Origin: a virus
Length of the DNA: 31,087 nt
Direction: 5' to 3' (one strand)
Virus record (IMG/VR): IMGVR_UViG_3300035665_000174
Location: 1 to 31,087 of that record
Shown piece after piece: positions 21,981 through 29,515 of this stretch. The translations under genes and the position numbers were made by a program. Below the pieces are notes generated by a model that was given only the letters and a program-made list of their open reading frames with translations, did no database searches and was not told the DNA's origin. Every line of letters starts with the position of its first letter. Position 1 is the first letter of the stretch.

Positions 21981-23576
21981 ATGTCTCAATTGTTTGGTTT
22001 TTCACTTGAGAGGGCGAAGAAGAAGGGCTCTGGCCCTTCTTTTGTTCGCAAAGAATCGGATGACGCAGCATCTCCTATAGTTGCTGGGGGTTATTTTGGT
22101 CAGTATGTAGATATTGATGGTTATGTCAAAAATGAAAATGACTTAATCATGAGATACCGTGACATGTCAATACACCCAGAATGTGATAGAGCAATCGATG
22201 ATGTAGTTAATGAAGCAATTGCTGGAGAATTAGATGATACTCCAGTATCTCTTGATTTGACTAATTTATCAATAAGCAATAATTTAAAAGAAAAAATAAG
22301 AGAAGAATTTGAAAATATTTTAATACTATTAGACTTTGATAGAAAAGCGTATGATATTTTTAGACGCTGGTATATCGACGGAAGACTTTTCTATCATAAA
22401 GTAATAAATCCACAAAATCCTAAAGACGGAATTGTAGAATTAAGATATATTGATCCAAGAAAAATTAGAAAGGTAGTAGAGTTTGAAAAGGATAAGAGTA
22501 AAACTCCTCCAAATTCTAATACTGTATTAGTTCCAAAATCCGCAGAATATTATCTTTATAATGCAAAGGGGCATACCAGTGGATATGAAAGCCAAGGTGT
22601 AAGAGTTGCACCAGATGCAATTTGTTATGCTCATTCTGGAATCGTTGATATGAATCGTAATATGGTTCTATCACATTTACATAAAGCTATTAAGTCACTC
22701 AACCAATTAAGAATGGTTGAAGACAGCTTAGTAATTTATAGACTCTCTAGAGCGCCAGAGAGACGCATTTTCTATATTGACGTTGGTAATTTACCAAAAC
22801 AAAAAGCCGAGCAATACTTAAAGGAAGTAATGTCTCGCTATAGAAACAAGTTAGTATACAATGCAGACACTGGTGAAATTCGTGATGACAAGAAATTCAT
22901 GAGTATGCTTGAAGATTTTTGGCTCCCTCGCCGCGAAGGTGGTAGAGGAACCGAAATTACTACTCTTCCTGGTGGTCAGAATCTTGGTGAACTTGAAGAT
23001 ATTAAATATTTCCAAAAGAAGTTATATCGTTCATTAAACGTTCCTGAGTCTAGAATTGAATCTGATAGTGCATTTAATATTGGAAGATCTGCAGAGATTA
23101 CTAGAGACGAAGTTAAGTTTCAAAAATTTATTATTAGACTTCGTAAGAAATTTGCAGATTTGTTTAGTGATCTATTAAAAACTCAACTCGTTCTAAAAGG
23201 AATAATTAGCTTAGAAGAATGGGATGACTATAAAGAGCATATTCAATATGACTTCATTGCAGATAATTATTTCAGTGAACTGAAAGAAAAAGAAATTCTC
23301 AATGAGAGAATGAATTTAGTTACTGGAATGGATGCTTATGTTGGAAAGTATTTCTCTGTTGAATATATTCGTCGTCAAATACTTAAGCAAACTGATAATG
23401 AAATGAAAGATATTGATAAGCAAATTAAAAAAGAAAAACAAACAGGAATCATTGTTGATGAACAGGAGTTGATGATGCAGCAACAAATGGCTGCGGAACA
23501 GCAACCACCACAAGATCAACAAACACCAGAAACAACTGAAATTGATCCTAAGGATTATAAAAAAGGAGAATTCTAA
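21981..23576 (+). CDS. gp20: Portal vertex protein gp20
   Basis: 531 residues; T4 gp20 has 524. The sequence holds the well-known gp20 segments used as cyanophage markers (D-V-V-N-E-A-I-A, then R-Y-I-D-P-R-K-I-R-K, then F-W-L-P-R-R-E-G-G-R-G-T-E, then L-P-G-G-Q-N-L-G). It forms the dodecameric ring at one vertex that starts prohead assembly, docks gp17 and later joins the neck. The C-terminus is Gln/Pro-rich. Its own late promoter lies just upstream. A terminator-like hairpin at 22018-22043 lies within codons 13-21. No clear ribosome site is seen. Confidence 0.95.
   Translation: MSQLFGFSLERAKKKGSGPSFVRKESDDAASPIVAGGYFGQYVDIDGYVKNENDLIMRYRDMSIHPECDRAIDDVVNEAIAGELDDTPVSLDLTNLSISNNLKEKIREEFENILILLDFDRKAYDIFRRWYIDGRLFYHKVINPQNPKDGIVELRYIDPRKIRKVVEFEKDKSKTPPNSNTVLVPKSAEYYLYNAKGHTSGYESQGVRVAPDAICYAHSGIVDMNRNMVLSHLHKAIKSLNQLRMVEDSLVIYRLSRAPERRIFYIDVGNLPKQKAEQYLKEVMSRYRNKLVYNADTGEIRDDKKFMSMLEDFWLPRREGGRGTEITTLPGGQNLGELEDIKYFQKKLYRSLNVPESRIESDSAFNIGRSAEITRDEVKFQKFIIRLRKKFADLFSDLLKTQLVLKGIISLEEWDDYKEHIQYDFIADNYFSELKEKEILNERMNLVTGMDAYVGKYFSVEYIRRQILKQTDNEMKDIDKQIKKEKQTGIIVDEQELMMQQQMAAEQQPPQDQQTPETTEIDPKDYKKGEF
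22018..22043 (+). other. Terminator-like hairpin at the start of gp20
   Basis: A perfect stem of nine or more base pairs (AGAAGGGC / GCCCTTCT core, loop TCTG) is followed by TTTG. It lies 38-63 bases into gp20 and is coding (K-K-K-G-S-G-P-S-F). Confidence 0.65.
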
Positions 23577-23579
23577 ATA
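23573..23579 (+). promoter_or_regulatory. Late promoter variant (CTAAATA) before gp67
   Basis: CTAAATA lies 21 bases before gp67. Its TAA is the stop codon of gp20. Confidence 0.55.
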
Positions 23580-23599
23580 GTAATAGTGGGAGAACAATT

Positions 23600-23827
23600 A
23601 TGCCTAGTGAATATGCACAAGATATCGTAAATGCTCTTTTTTCTGGTCAAAAAGACCTATCAGATTATGTAGATGCTGGTATGAAAACTCTTGCATTAGA
23701 TGCAATTGATGATCTTAAACAGCAAATTGGTATGAATATGTTTGAGACTGAAGAAGAAGAGGAAGACGATGAACTAGAAACCGAAGAAGAGGAAACCGAC
23801 GATGAAGCTGATTACGGAGAAAGTTGA
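23600..23827 (+). CDS. gp67: Prohead core protein gp67-like
   Basis: 75 residues, like T4 gp67 (80), and in the same place between portal and protease. Residues 1-50 are a helical head (Y-V-D-A-G-M-K-T-L-A-L-D-A-I-D-D-L-K), and residues 51-75 are almost only Glu and Asp, as in T4 gp67. It is part of the scaffold core and is expected to be cut by gp21. The last 26 bases overlap gp21. A GGGAG ribosome site lies upstream. Assignment rests on size, acidity and position, since the sequence itself is low in information. Confidence 0.75.
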   Translation: MPSEYAQDIVNALFSGQKDLSDYVDAGMKTLALDAIDDLKQQIGMNMFETEEEEEDDELETEEEETDDEADYGES

Positions 23828-24446
23828 AGAAGCCAAACTTATTGTAGAAAATAAGAATGGTAAAAAATCATATACAATTGAAGGTATTTTTCTTCAAGGT
23901 AATCTGAAGAATAGAAACGGTAGATATTATCCCGTTGATATTCTTGAAAGAGAAGTAAAAAAATATGAAGACTCTTTTATTAAGAGTGGTAGAGCTTTGG
24001 GTGAACTAGGTCATCCAGACGGACCAACTATTAATTTAGATAGAGTATCACATTTAATTACTTCCTTAAATAGAGAGGGTAACAACTTTAAAGGTAAAGC
24101 AAGAATTCTCGACACTCCTATGGGGAATATTGCAAAGAATTTACTGGATGAAGGAGTTAAGTTAGGAGTTTCATCTAGAGGATTGGGAACTCTTAAAGAA
24201 GAGAACGGAATGAAAGTTGTTAGTGATGACTTTATGCTTGCAACTGCTGCTGATATTGTAGCAGATCCTTCTGCCCCTGATGCATTTGTTCAAGGTATTA
24301 TGGAAGGTAAAGAATGGATTTGGCAGGGAAATAGACTAACAGAAAAAAGAATTGAAACATATAAAAAGTCAATTGACAATTCACCAGTTAGTGAATTGAC
24401 TGAGCGAAAGATTCGAGCATTTGCAGATTTTATCCAAAATCTGTAA
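23802..24446 (+). CDS. gp21: Prohead protease gp21
   Basis: 214 residues, matching T4 gp21 (212), peptidase family S77. The catalytic His is H71 (G-E-L-G-H-P-D-G-P). The Ser lies in G-V-S-S-R-G-L-G (S124 or S125), and D151/D155 (A-D-I-V-A-D-P-S) fit the acidic position. It degrades the core and trims gp23 and internal proteins after (Leu/Ile)-x-Glu during head maturation, including the candidate sites in this window. The start is set by an AGAGGA site nine bases upstream, formed from the Glu codons of gp67. Confidence 0.93.
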   Translation: MKLITEKVEEAKLIVENKNGKKSYTIEGIFLQGNLKNRNGRYYPVDILEREVKKYEDSFIKSGRALGELGHPDGPTINLDRVSHLITSLNREGNNFKGKARILDTPMGNIAKNLLDEGVKLGVSSRGLGTLKEENGMKVVSDDFMLATAADIVADPSAPDAFVQGIMEGKEWIWQGNRLTEKRIETYKKSIDNSPVSELTERKIRAFADFIQNL

Positions 24447-24448
24447 AA

Positions 24449-24456
24449 CATAAATA
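24449..24456 (+). promoter_or_regulatory. Late promoter variant (CATAAATA) before gp22
   Basis: Seven of eight bases match TATAAATA, 44 bases before gp22. A strong AGGAG site follows. Confidence 0.6.
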
Positions 24457-24500
24457 ACTATATAAAGTTCCTATAATAGTAGCAACAGGAGACAAGAGAA

Positions 24501-25541
24501 ATGTCAAAGGGCTTTGAAAATCTAGAGGAAAACCAAGTGACTGCAAACGCAAAGGCTGCAGATCCTCAAGGCAAGCTTGAGAATGAAGGTTCAGGTTTAG
24601 GTTCTGTTGAGGATCTAGGCGGACCTACACCACAAAACAGCAAGCCAGATGATGAATCAAATAAATTGAGAACACCATCTAAGGGTCAGATTCAATCTCC
24701 AAAGAATAAGCCTTCTGATGCATCTGCTGATAAGCAGGAAACCATTCAGAAGAAGCCTACCTTTGAGGAGTCTGAAGTTGAAGGTGAAACTCTAGAAGAG
24801 GAAATTGAAGATGAAGTAGAAATGATCGAAATCGATCTTTCTGCAGATGTTGCTGCTTTGACAGAAGGTGAAGATCTAACTGAAGAGTTCAAAGAGAAAG
24901 CAAAGACTATCTTTGAAGCTGCAGTTATCTCTCGTCTTAATGAAGAGCTTGAGTATATTCACGAGCAATATGCAGAAGTTCTAGCAGAAGAAATTGAGAC
25001 CGTAAAGCAAGAACTAGCTGAGCAGGTAGATGACTATCTCTCATATGCTGTTTCACAGTGGATCGAAAATAACGCACTTGCTATTGAGCATGGCGTTAAG
25101 AGTGAAATGGCAGAATCTGTTCTAGAAGGTCTCAAGCAAGTTTTCGTCGAGAATTACATTAGTATTCCCGATGAGAAAGTTGATCTTGTAGATGAAATGG
25201 TAGATCAACTTGATGTTATGGAAGATAAGCTCAACGAGCAAATCGCAGAAAATGTAGAACTCCATAAGACACTTGGAGGATTTATCAAGAATGGGATTGT
25301 GGCAGAAATTTCTGAAGGTTTGAGCCTTTCCCAAAAGGAAAAGCTTTCATCATTAGCAGAAGCAGTTGAGTTTGAAACCGAAGAATCATTCCGCGAAAAA
25401 GTAAAGACTCTCAAAGAATCATATTTCTCAAGCAAGCCTCAGGCTGGCGGAGAAGTAATTTCAGAAGAGACTCAAGCACAAAATGCTCCAGTATCAGATT
25501 CTATGTCTAGATACGTCACAGCATTATCTCGCTGGAAATGA
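24501..25541 (+). CDS. gp22: Prohead scaffold core protein gp22
   Basis: 346 residues; T4 gp22 has 269. It lies between protease and major capsid protein, as in T4. Residues 1-90 are polar and likely unfolded (many Asn, Pro, Gly, Lys). Residues about 90-330 are strongly acidic, long helices with coiled-coil character (E-E-L-E-Y-I-H-E-Q-Y-A-E-V-L). It forms the inner scaffold and is then destroyed by gp21; several (Leu/Ile)-x-Glu sites are present (for example I-S-E near 275 and 320). The sequence overlaps no other gene and has its own late promoter and an AGGAG site. Confidence 0.88.
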   Translation: MSKGFENLEENQVTANAKAADPQGKLENEGSGLGSVEDLGGPTPQNSKPDDESNKLRTPSKGQIQSPKNKPSDASADKQETIQKKPTFEESEVEGETLEEEIEDEVEMIEIDLSADVAALTEGEDLTEEFKEKAKTIFEAAVISRLNEELEYIHEQYAEVLAEEIETVKQELAEQVDDYLSYAVSQWIENNALAIEHGVKSEMAESVLEGLKQVFVENYISIPDEKVDLVDEMVDQLDVMEDKLNEQIAENVELHKTLGGFIKNGIVAEISEGLSLSQKEKLSSLAEAVEFETEESFREKVKTLKESYFSSKPQAGGEVISEETQAQNAPVSDSMSRYVTALSRWK

Positions 25542-25557
25542 TTGAAGTTTTGTAATT

Positions 25558-25565
25558 TATAAATA
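25558..25565 (+). promoter_or_regulatory. T4-type late promoter (TATAAATA) before gp23
   Basis: An exact late box lies 50 bases before gp23, with a strong TTAGGAG ribosome site between them. Confidence 0.85.
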
Positions 25566-25615
25566 TTTTTAGTTATACAATAACACTCACTTAAACTTTT
25601 TAGGAGAAACAAGCA

Positions 25616-26989
25616 ATGTTCAATACAGAGCATCTGCAAGAGAAGTGGGCACCTATTCTTGAGCATTCGGAAATCGAATCGATTTCTGATCCTTATAGAA
25701 AGGCTGTTACTTCAATCTTGCTCGAAAACCAAGAGAAGTTCCTCAGAGAAGAGCGTGGATTCCTCTCAGAAGCTGCTCCAACCATGAACTTAGGTGGTTC
25801 AAGCAACGGCTTCACTGGCGCAGCTACATCGACTGGTCCTGTCGCTGGTTTCGATCCTGTTCTAATCAGCCTAATTCGCCGCTCAATGCCTAAGCTTATT
25901 GCTTATGACATTTGTGGTGTTCAGCCTCTCCAAGGTCCTACAGGTCTCATTTTCGCAATGAGAACTACTTATGGCACCAATCGTGATATGCAGAATGGTG
26001 CAACCGAAGCATTCTTCAACGAAGCAGATTCTGAGTTCTCATCTGAGAACAGTGGTGATTCGTTGGCTTCCAATGATATGACTGGAACTAACCCTGCAGT
26101 TCTAAACGACAGCGGAACCTACACCATTGGTGGTCAGGGCATGACAACCGCTCAGTCGGAAGCTCTAGGTGATGGTTCGGGTAATCACTTCCGCGAAATG
26201 GGCTTCTCAATCGAGAAGATTCAAGTTGGTGTTAAGTCAAGAGCACTAAAAGCTGAGTATACTCTAGAACTAGCTCAGGATCTTAAGGCTGTTCACGGTC
26301 TAGATGCTGAAAGCGAGCTAGCAAACATCCTCAGCACTGAAGTTCTTGCTGAAATCAACCGCGAGGTAGTAAGAACCGTATATAGAATTGCTCGCCCTGG
26401 TGCTCAGAACAACGTTGCTACCGCTGGTACTTTTGACCTTGATGTTGACTCAAACGGTCGTTGGGCTGTTGAGAAGTTCAAGGGTCTAATGTTCCAAATC
26501 GAGCGCGATCTAAATGCAATCGGTCATGAGACTCGTAGAGGAAAGGGCAACATGCTAATCTGCTCAGCAGACGTAGCATCCGCTCTAGCAATGGCTGGTG
26601 TTCTCGATTATTCATCTGGTCTATCAGCTGCAACTGGTGGAATCAGCAACAATATCGATGACAATGGTAGCACCCTTGCTGGTACTCTATTCGGTCGTGT
26701 TAAGGTATTCGTTGATCCTTACTCAGCAAACATCAGTGATACTCACTTCTATGTTGCTGGTTATAAGGGTTCAACTCCTTATGATGCTGGTCTCTTCTAC
26801 TGCCCATACGTTCCTCTTCAGATGGTTCGTGCAGTTGGTCAGGATACCTTCCAGCCTAAGATCGGCTTCAAGACCCGTTACGGAATGGTTGCAAACCCAT
26901 TCGCAGAAGGCACTAGCCAGGGTCAAGGTGCTCTTAATGCTAACGCAAACCGCTACTACAGAAGAGTTAGAATCGCTAACCTCATGTGA
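25616..26989 (+). CDS. gp23: Major capsid protein gp23
   Basis: 457 residues (T4: 521). The HK97-type capsid fold is expected. Diagnostic segments include D-P-V-L-I-S-L-I-R-R-S-M-P, G-P-T-G-L-I-F-A-M-R and Y-K-G-S-T-P-Y-D-A-G. The N-terminal region ends in F-L-S-E-A, a gp21 cleavage site after E52, so the mature protein would begin at A53 and have 405 residues. Codon choice differs from most neighbours, with more C-ending codons (CTC, AAC, CGC, TTC), as expected for the most abundant protein. A dedicated late promoter and a downstream terminator isolate it as its own transcript. A 9-bp hairpin with one G-T pair lies at 25667-25689. Confidence 0.97.
   Translation: MFNTEHLQEKWAPILEHSEIESISDPYRKAVTSILLENQEKFLREERGFLSEAAPTMNLGGSSNGFTGAATSTGPVAGFDPVLISLIRRSMPKLIAYDICGVQPLQGPTGLIFAMRTTYGTNRDMQNGATEAFFNEADSEFSSENSGDSLASNDMTGTNPAVLNDSGTYTIGGQGMTTAQSEALGDGSGNHFREMGFSIEKIQVGVKSRALKAEYTLELAQDLKAVHGLDAESELANILSTEVLAEINREVVRTVYRIARPGAQNNVATAGTFDLDVDSNGRWAVEKFKGLMFQIERDLNAIGHETRRGKGNMLICSADVASALAMAGVLDYSSGLSAATGGISNNIDDNGSTLAGTLFGRVKVFVDPYSANISDTHFYVAGYKGSTPYDAGLFYCPYVPLQMVRAVGQDTFQPKIGFKTRYGMVANPFAEGTSQGQGALNANANRYYRRVRIANLM
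25667..25689 (+). other. Hairpin inside the start of gp23
   Basis: TCGGAAATC pairs with GATTTCTGA (one G-T pair) around GAATC, 52-74 bases into the gene. Confidence 0.5.
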
Positions 26990-27013
26990 GCTAAGCCCTA
27001 TAGGGCTCAATTC

Positions 27014-27041
27014 AAAGATCCCCTTCGGGGGATCTTTTTTT
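27014..27041 (+). terminator. Strong intrinsic terminator after gp23
   Basis: A perfect 10-bp stem (AAAGATCCCC/GGGGATCTTT) with a TTCG tetraloop is followed by a run of T (27035-27041). A 14-base perfect palindrome (26994-27007, AGCCCTATAGGGCT) lies just before it. Confidence 0.95.
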
Positions 27042-27045
27042 ATAT

Positions 27046-27052
27046 CTAAATA
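27046..27052 (+). promoter_or_regulatory. Late promoter variant (CTAAATA) after the gp23 terminator
   Basis: CTAAATA lies four bases after the T run and 21 bases before the gp3-like gene, so transcription restarts after gp23. Confidence 0.6.
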
Positions 27053-27072
27053 AAAATAAACGACACTTCACC

Positions 27073-27621
27073 ATGTCTTGGAATAAACAGATTGAAAACA
27101 GAAATTTCTTATCTCCTTCTGGATTTAAGTTTACCCTAGCTAAGTTCCCAAAAATTGCATACTTTTGTCAGAGTGCAAATATACCAGGAATTAGTGTTGG
27201 AACTCCCATGCAGCCAACTCCATTTAGATCTATTCCTTTAGATGGTAGCTTTGCATATGATTCATTGAATATTACATTCCTAGTTGATGAAAACTTAGAC
27301 AACTATATTATTTTACATAACTGGCTTAAGGGAATTGGTGTTCCGAATGAATTTAGAGATCGTAATGCATATCGTGAAAAAATGAAAGAAGAGTTTGGTA
27401 ATGACTCATTAACTGCAGATGGTTCTCTGGCTATTTTGAATAGTAACTTTTCGGCAAAGTTTGATGTGTCATTTAAAGATCTAATCCCAACAAGTTTACA
27501 AACCTTGGAATTCTCAGCCAACGAAGATAGCACTAATTACTTTGTAGCTCAGGCATCATTCCAATATTCTTACTATGAAATAAGAACTATAGATGGTGCT
27601 AAAATTACTAAACTAACTTGA
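27073..27621 (+). CDS. gp3: Tail completion protein, gp3-like, with tube-protein features
   Basis: 182 residues; T4 gp3 has 176. In cyanophages the gene between gp23 and uvsY is called gp3, the tube terminator that stabilises the sheath end; I assign it by position and size. The sequence itself shows tube-fold features shared with gp19: F-C-Q-S-A-N-I-P-G-I, L-N-I-T-F-L-V-D-E-N, and a helix N-Y-I-I-L-H-N-W-L. It may therefore be a tube-like ring protein. There is no ribosome site; the leader reads CTTCACCATG. Another tube-family protein (gp54 type) is an alternative. Confidence 0.6.
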   Translation: MSWNKQIENRNFLSPSGFKFTLAKFPKIAYFCQSANIPGISVGTPMQPTPFRSIPLDGSFAYDSLNITFLVDENLDNYIILHNWLKGIGVPNEFRDRNAYREKMKEEFGNDSLTADGSLAILNSNFSAKFDVSFKDLIPTSLQTLEFSANEDSTNYFVAQASFQYSYYEIRTIDGAKITKLT

Positions 27622-27632
27622 TTTAAATTACT

Positions 27633-28058
27633 ATGAATCTTGAAAAGATACAAGAATTGTGGGAAACCGATTCGAAAATGAATGAGTTTAATCTCGATTT
27701 AGAATCAGTAAAAATACCACAACTTCATCAAAAGTATATGATTTTATATAATCAGTTTTATTTGATGCTCAAGGAAGCTCAAATGAAACAGAAAAAATTA
27801 TACAAAGAAAAATACGAATACTACGCTGGTAAAGCACCAAAAGAAGTTTATAGGGATAATCCTTTTGATCATAAAGTCATGAAGAATGACATTCCAATGT
27901 ATATTGAAGCGGATGAAGAGTTCCAAAAAGGTTCTTTAAAAATTTCATATCTTGAAACACTTATAAATTATATTGAAAGCATTCTTAAGCAATTAACAAA
28001 TAGAACATATCAAATTAAGAATGCAATCGAACACAGAAGGTTTGAGAGCGGTGCATGA
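27633..28058 (+). CDS. uvsY: Recombination mediator UvsY
   Basis: 141 residues (T4: 137). The shared motif Y-E-Y-Y-A-G-K-A (T4: L-D-Y-Y-S-G) and the helical C-terminus ending R-R-F-E-S-G-A (T4: R-A-F-E-A-G-K) identify it. UvsY is a ring-forming protein that loads UvsX recombinase on gp32-coated single strands; it drives recombination-dependent replication. UvsX is not in this window. It overlaps uvsW by ATGA, as expected for a coupled pair. Strongly helical and charged, no membrane segment. Confidence 0.9.
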   Translation: MNLEKIQELWETDSKMNEFNLDLESVKIPQLHQKYMILYNQFYLMLKEAQMKQKKLYKEKYEYYAGKAPKEVYRDNPFDHKVMKNDIPMYIEADEEFQKGSLKISYLETLINYIESILKQLTNRTYQIKNAIEHRRFESGA

Positions 28059-29515
28059 TCAAGATAGTAAAGAAGAATGAGGTTTATCTAAGAATTGACG
28101 CTGAACCTCATGTTCATAAAGAGCTATCAGATTACTTCACATTTGAAGTTCCTGAAGCCAAGTTCATGAAGAAAAATGATCGGTACAAATATTGGGATGG
28201 AAAAATTAGGCTTTATTCACCAGGAACTGGAGAAATGTATGTTGGGCTTTTCGATTATCTAATCGAATGGCTTAATGAGAGGAATTATCAATATGAGATT
28301 CAAGATTCAAAATTCTATGGTCATCCAGAAGATACTGAAGAATTTGTAACTCCAGAATCTATAGTTGCTTACATGAAAACTCTTGGCTTACCATTTAAAG
28401 CTAGAGATTATCAATTAAAAGCTATCTATGAAGCACTAAAAAATAATAGAAGACTTCTACTATCTCCAACTGCATCTGGAAAATCTTTAATCATTTATGG
28501 ATTAGTTAGATGGCATGTTGAAAGAGATAGGAATATTTTAATTATTGTTCCAACTACATCTTTGGTCGAACAGCTTTATAAAGACTTCATAGACTATGGC
28601 TGGAAGGCTGATGCATACTGCCATAAAATTTACTCTGGTAAAGAAAAATGGGTAGATGCTCAGGTTGTTATTTCCACATGGCAATCAGTTTATAAAGAAC
28701 CAAAAAGATTTTTCGACAGATACGATGCGATCATTGGAGATGAAGCTCACTTATTTAAAGCAAAGTCATTAACTTCTATACTAACAAAATTGCACGATTG
28801 TAAATATCGTATTGGATTAACAGGAACATTAGATGGAACACACACTAATAAATTAGTGTTAGAAGGGCTATTTGGCAAATGCAATAGAATTATCAAAACT
28901 AAAGAGTTGCAGGAAAAGGGATATCTAGCAAATCTAAAAGTTAATATTCTTGTGATGAAACATGGTTATGTAAAACATGAAACATATCAAGATGAGATTG
29001 ATTATATTATTTCCCACGAAAAGAGAAATAACTTAATTAAAAATTTAGCTTGTGATATATCTGGTAACACTTTAATTCTATTCTCATACGTTGAACGCCA
29101 TGGTGAGGTCTTGTATGAGATGATAAATAATAAAGTAAAAAACAAGAGAAAGGTCTTTTTTATTCATGGTGGAGTGGAAACAGAACTAAGAGAGTCTGCT
29201 AGGGCTATTTGTGAAAATGAGGAAGACGCAATAATTATTGCTTCGTATGGAACATTTTCAACTGGTATCAATATCAAAAATTTACATAATGTTATATTTG
29301 CATCACCAAGCAAATCAAGAGTTAGAAATCTTCAGTCAATAGGTAGGGTATTAAGAAAAGGAAATAACAAAACTGAAGCAACTCTATACGATATCGCTGA
29401 TGATATGTCAAAAGAAAATTTCCAAAACTATACACTAAAACATTTAATAGAGAGAATAAAGATATACAACGAAGAGAAATTCAATTACGAAATTACTGAG
29501 ATTAAACTAAAATGA
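28055..29515 (+). CDS. uvsW: Recombination helicase UvsW
   Basis: 486 residues, similar to T4 UvsW (about 500). SF2 motifs in order: R-D-Y-Q (117-120), Walker A S-P-T-A-S-G-K-S (137-144), D-E-A-H (229-232), L-T-G-T (255-258), Y-G-T-F-S-T-G-I-N (399-407) and Q-S-I-G-R-V-L-R-K-G (427-436). The N-terminal 100 residues fit the DNA-binding domain of UvsW. It unwinds branched DNA and R-loops and helps switch from origin-dependent to recombination-dependent replication. It overlaps uvsY and the next gene by ATGA each, so the three are translated together. Confidence 0.95.
   Translation: MIKIVKKNEVYLRIDAEPHVHKELSDYFTFEVPEAKFMKKNDRYKYWDGKIRLYSPGTGEMYVGLFDYLIEWLNERNYQYEIQDSKFYGHPEDTEEFVTPESIVAYMKTLGLPFKARDYQLKAIYEALKNNRRLLLSPTASGKSLIIYGLVRWHVERDRNILIIVPTTSLVEQLYKDFIDYGWKADAYCHKIYSGKEKWVDAQVVISTWQSVYKEPKRFFDRYDAIIGDEAHLFKAKSLTSILTKLHDCKYRIGLTGTLDGTHTNKLVLEGLFGKCNRIIKTKELQEKGYLANLKVNILVMKHGYVKHETYQDEIDYIISHEKRNNLIKNLACDISGNTLILFSYVERHGEVLYEMINNKVKNKRKVFFIHGGVETELRESARAICENEEDAIIIASYGTFSTGINIKNLHNVIFASPSKSRVRNLQSIGRVLRKGNNKTEATLYDIADDMSKENFQNYTLKHLIERIKIYNEEKFNYEITEIKLK
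28077..28111 (+). other. Inverted repeat inside the start of uvsW
   Basis: ATGAGGTT (28077-28084) and AACCTCAT (28104-28111) form a perfect 8-bp stem with a 19-base loop, 23-57 bases into the gene. Confidence 0.5.

Noticed and set aside
24472-24477. TATAAT before gp22
   Set aside because: No -35 match at proper distance; the CATAAATA box upstream is a better late promoter.
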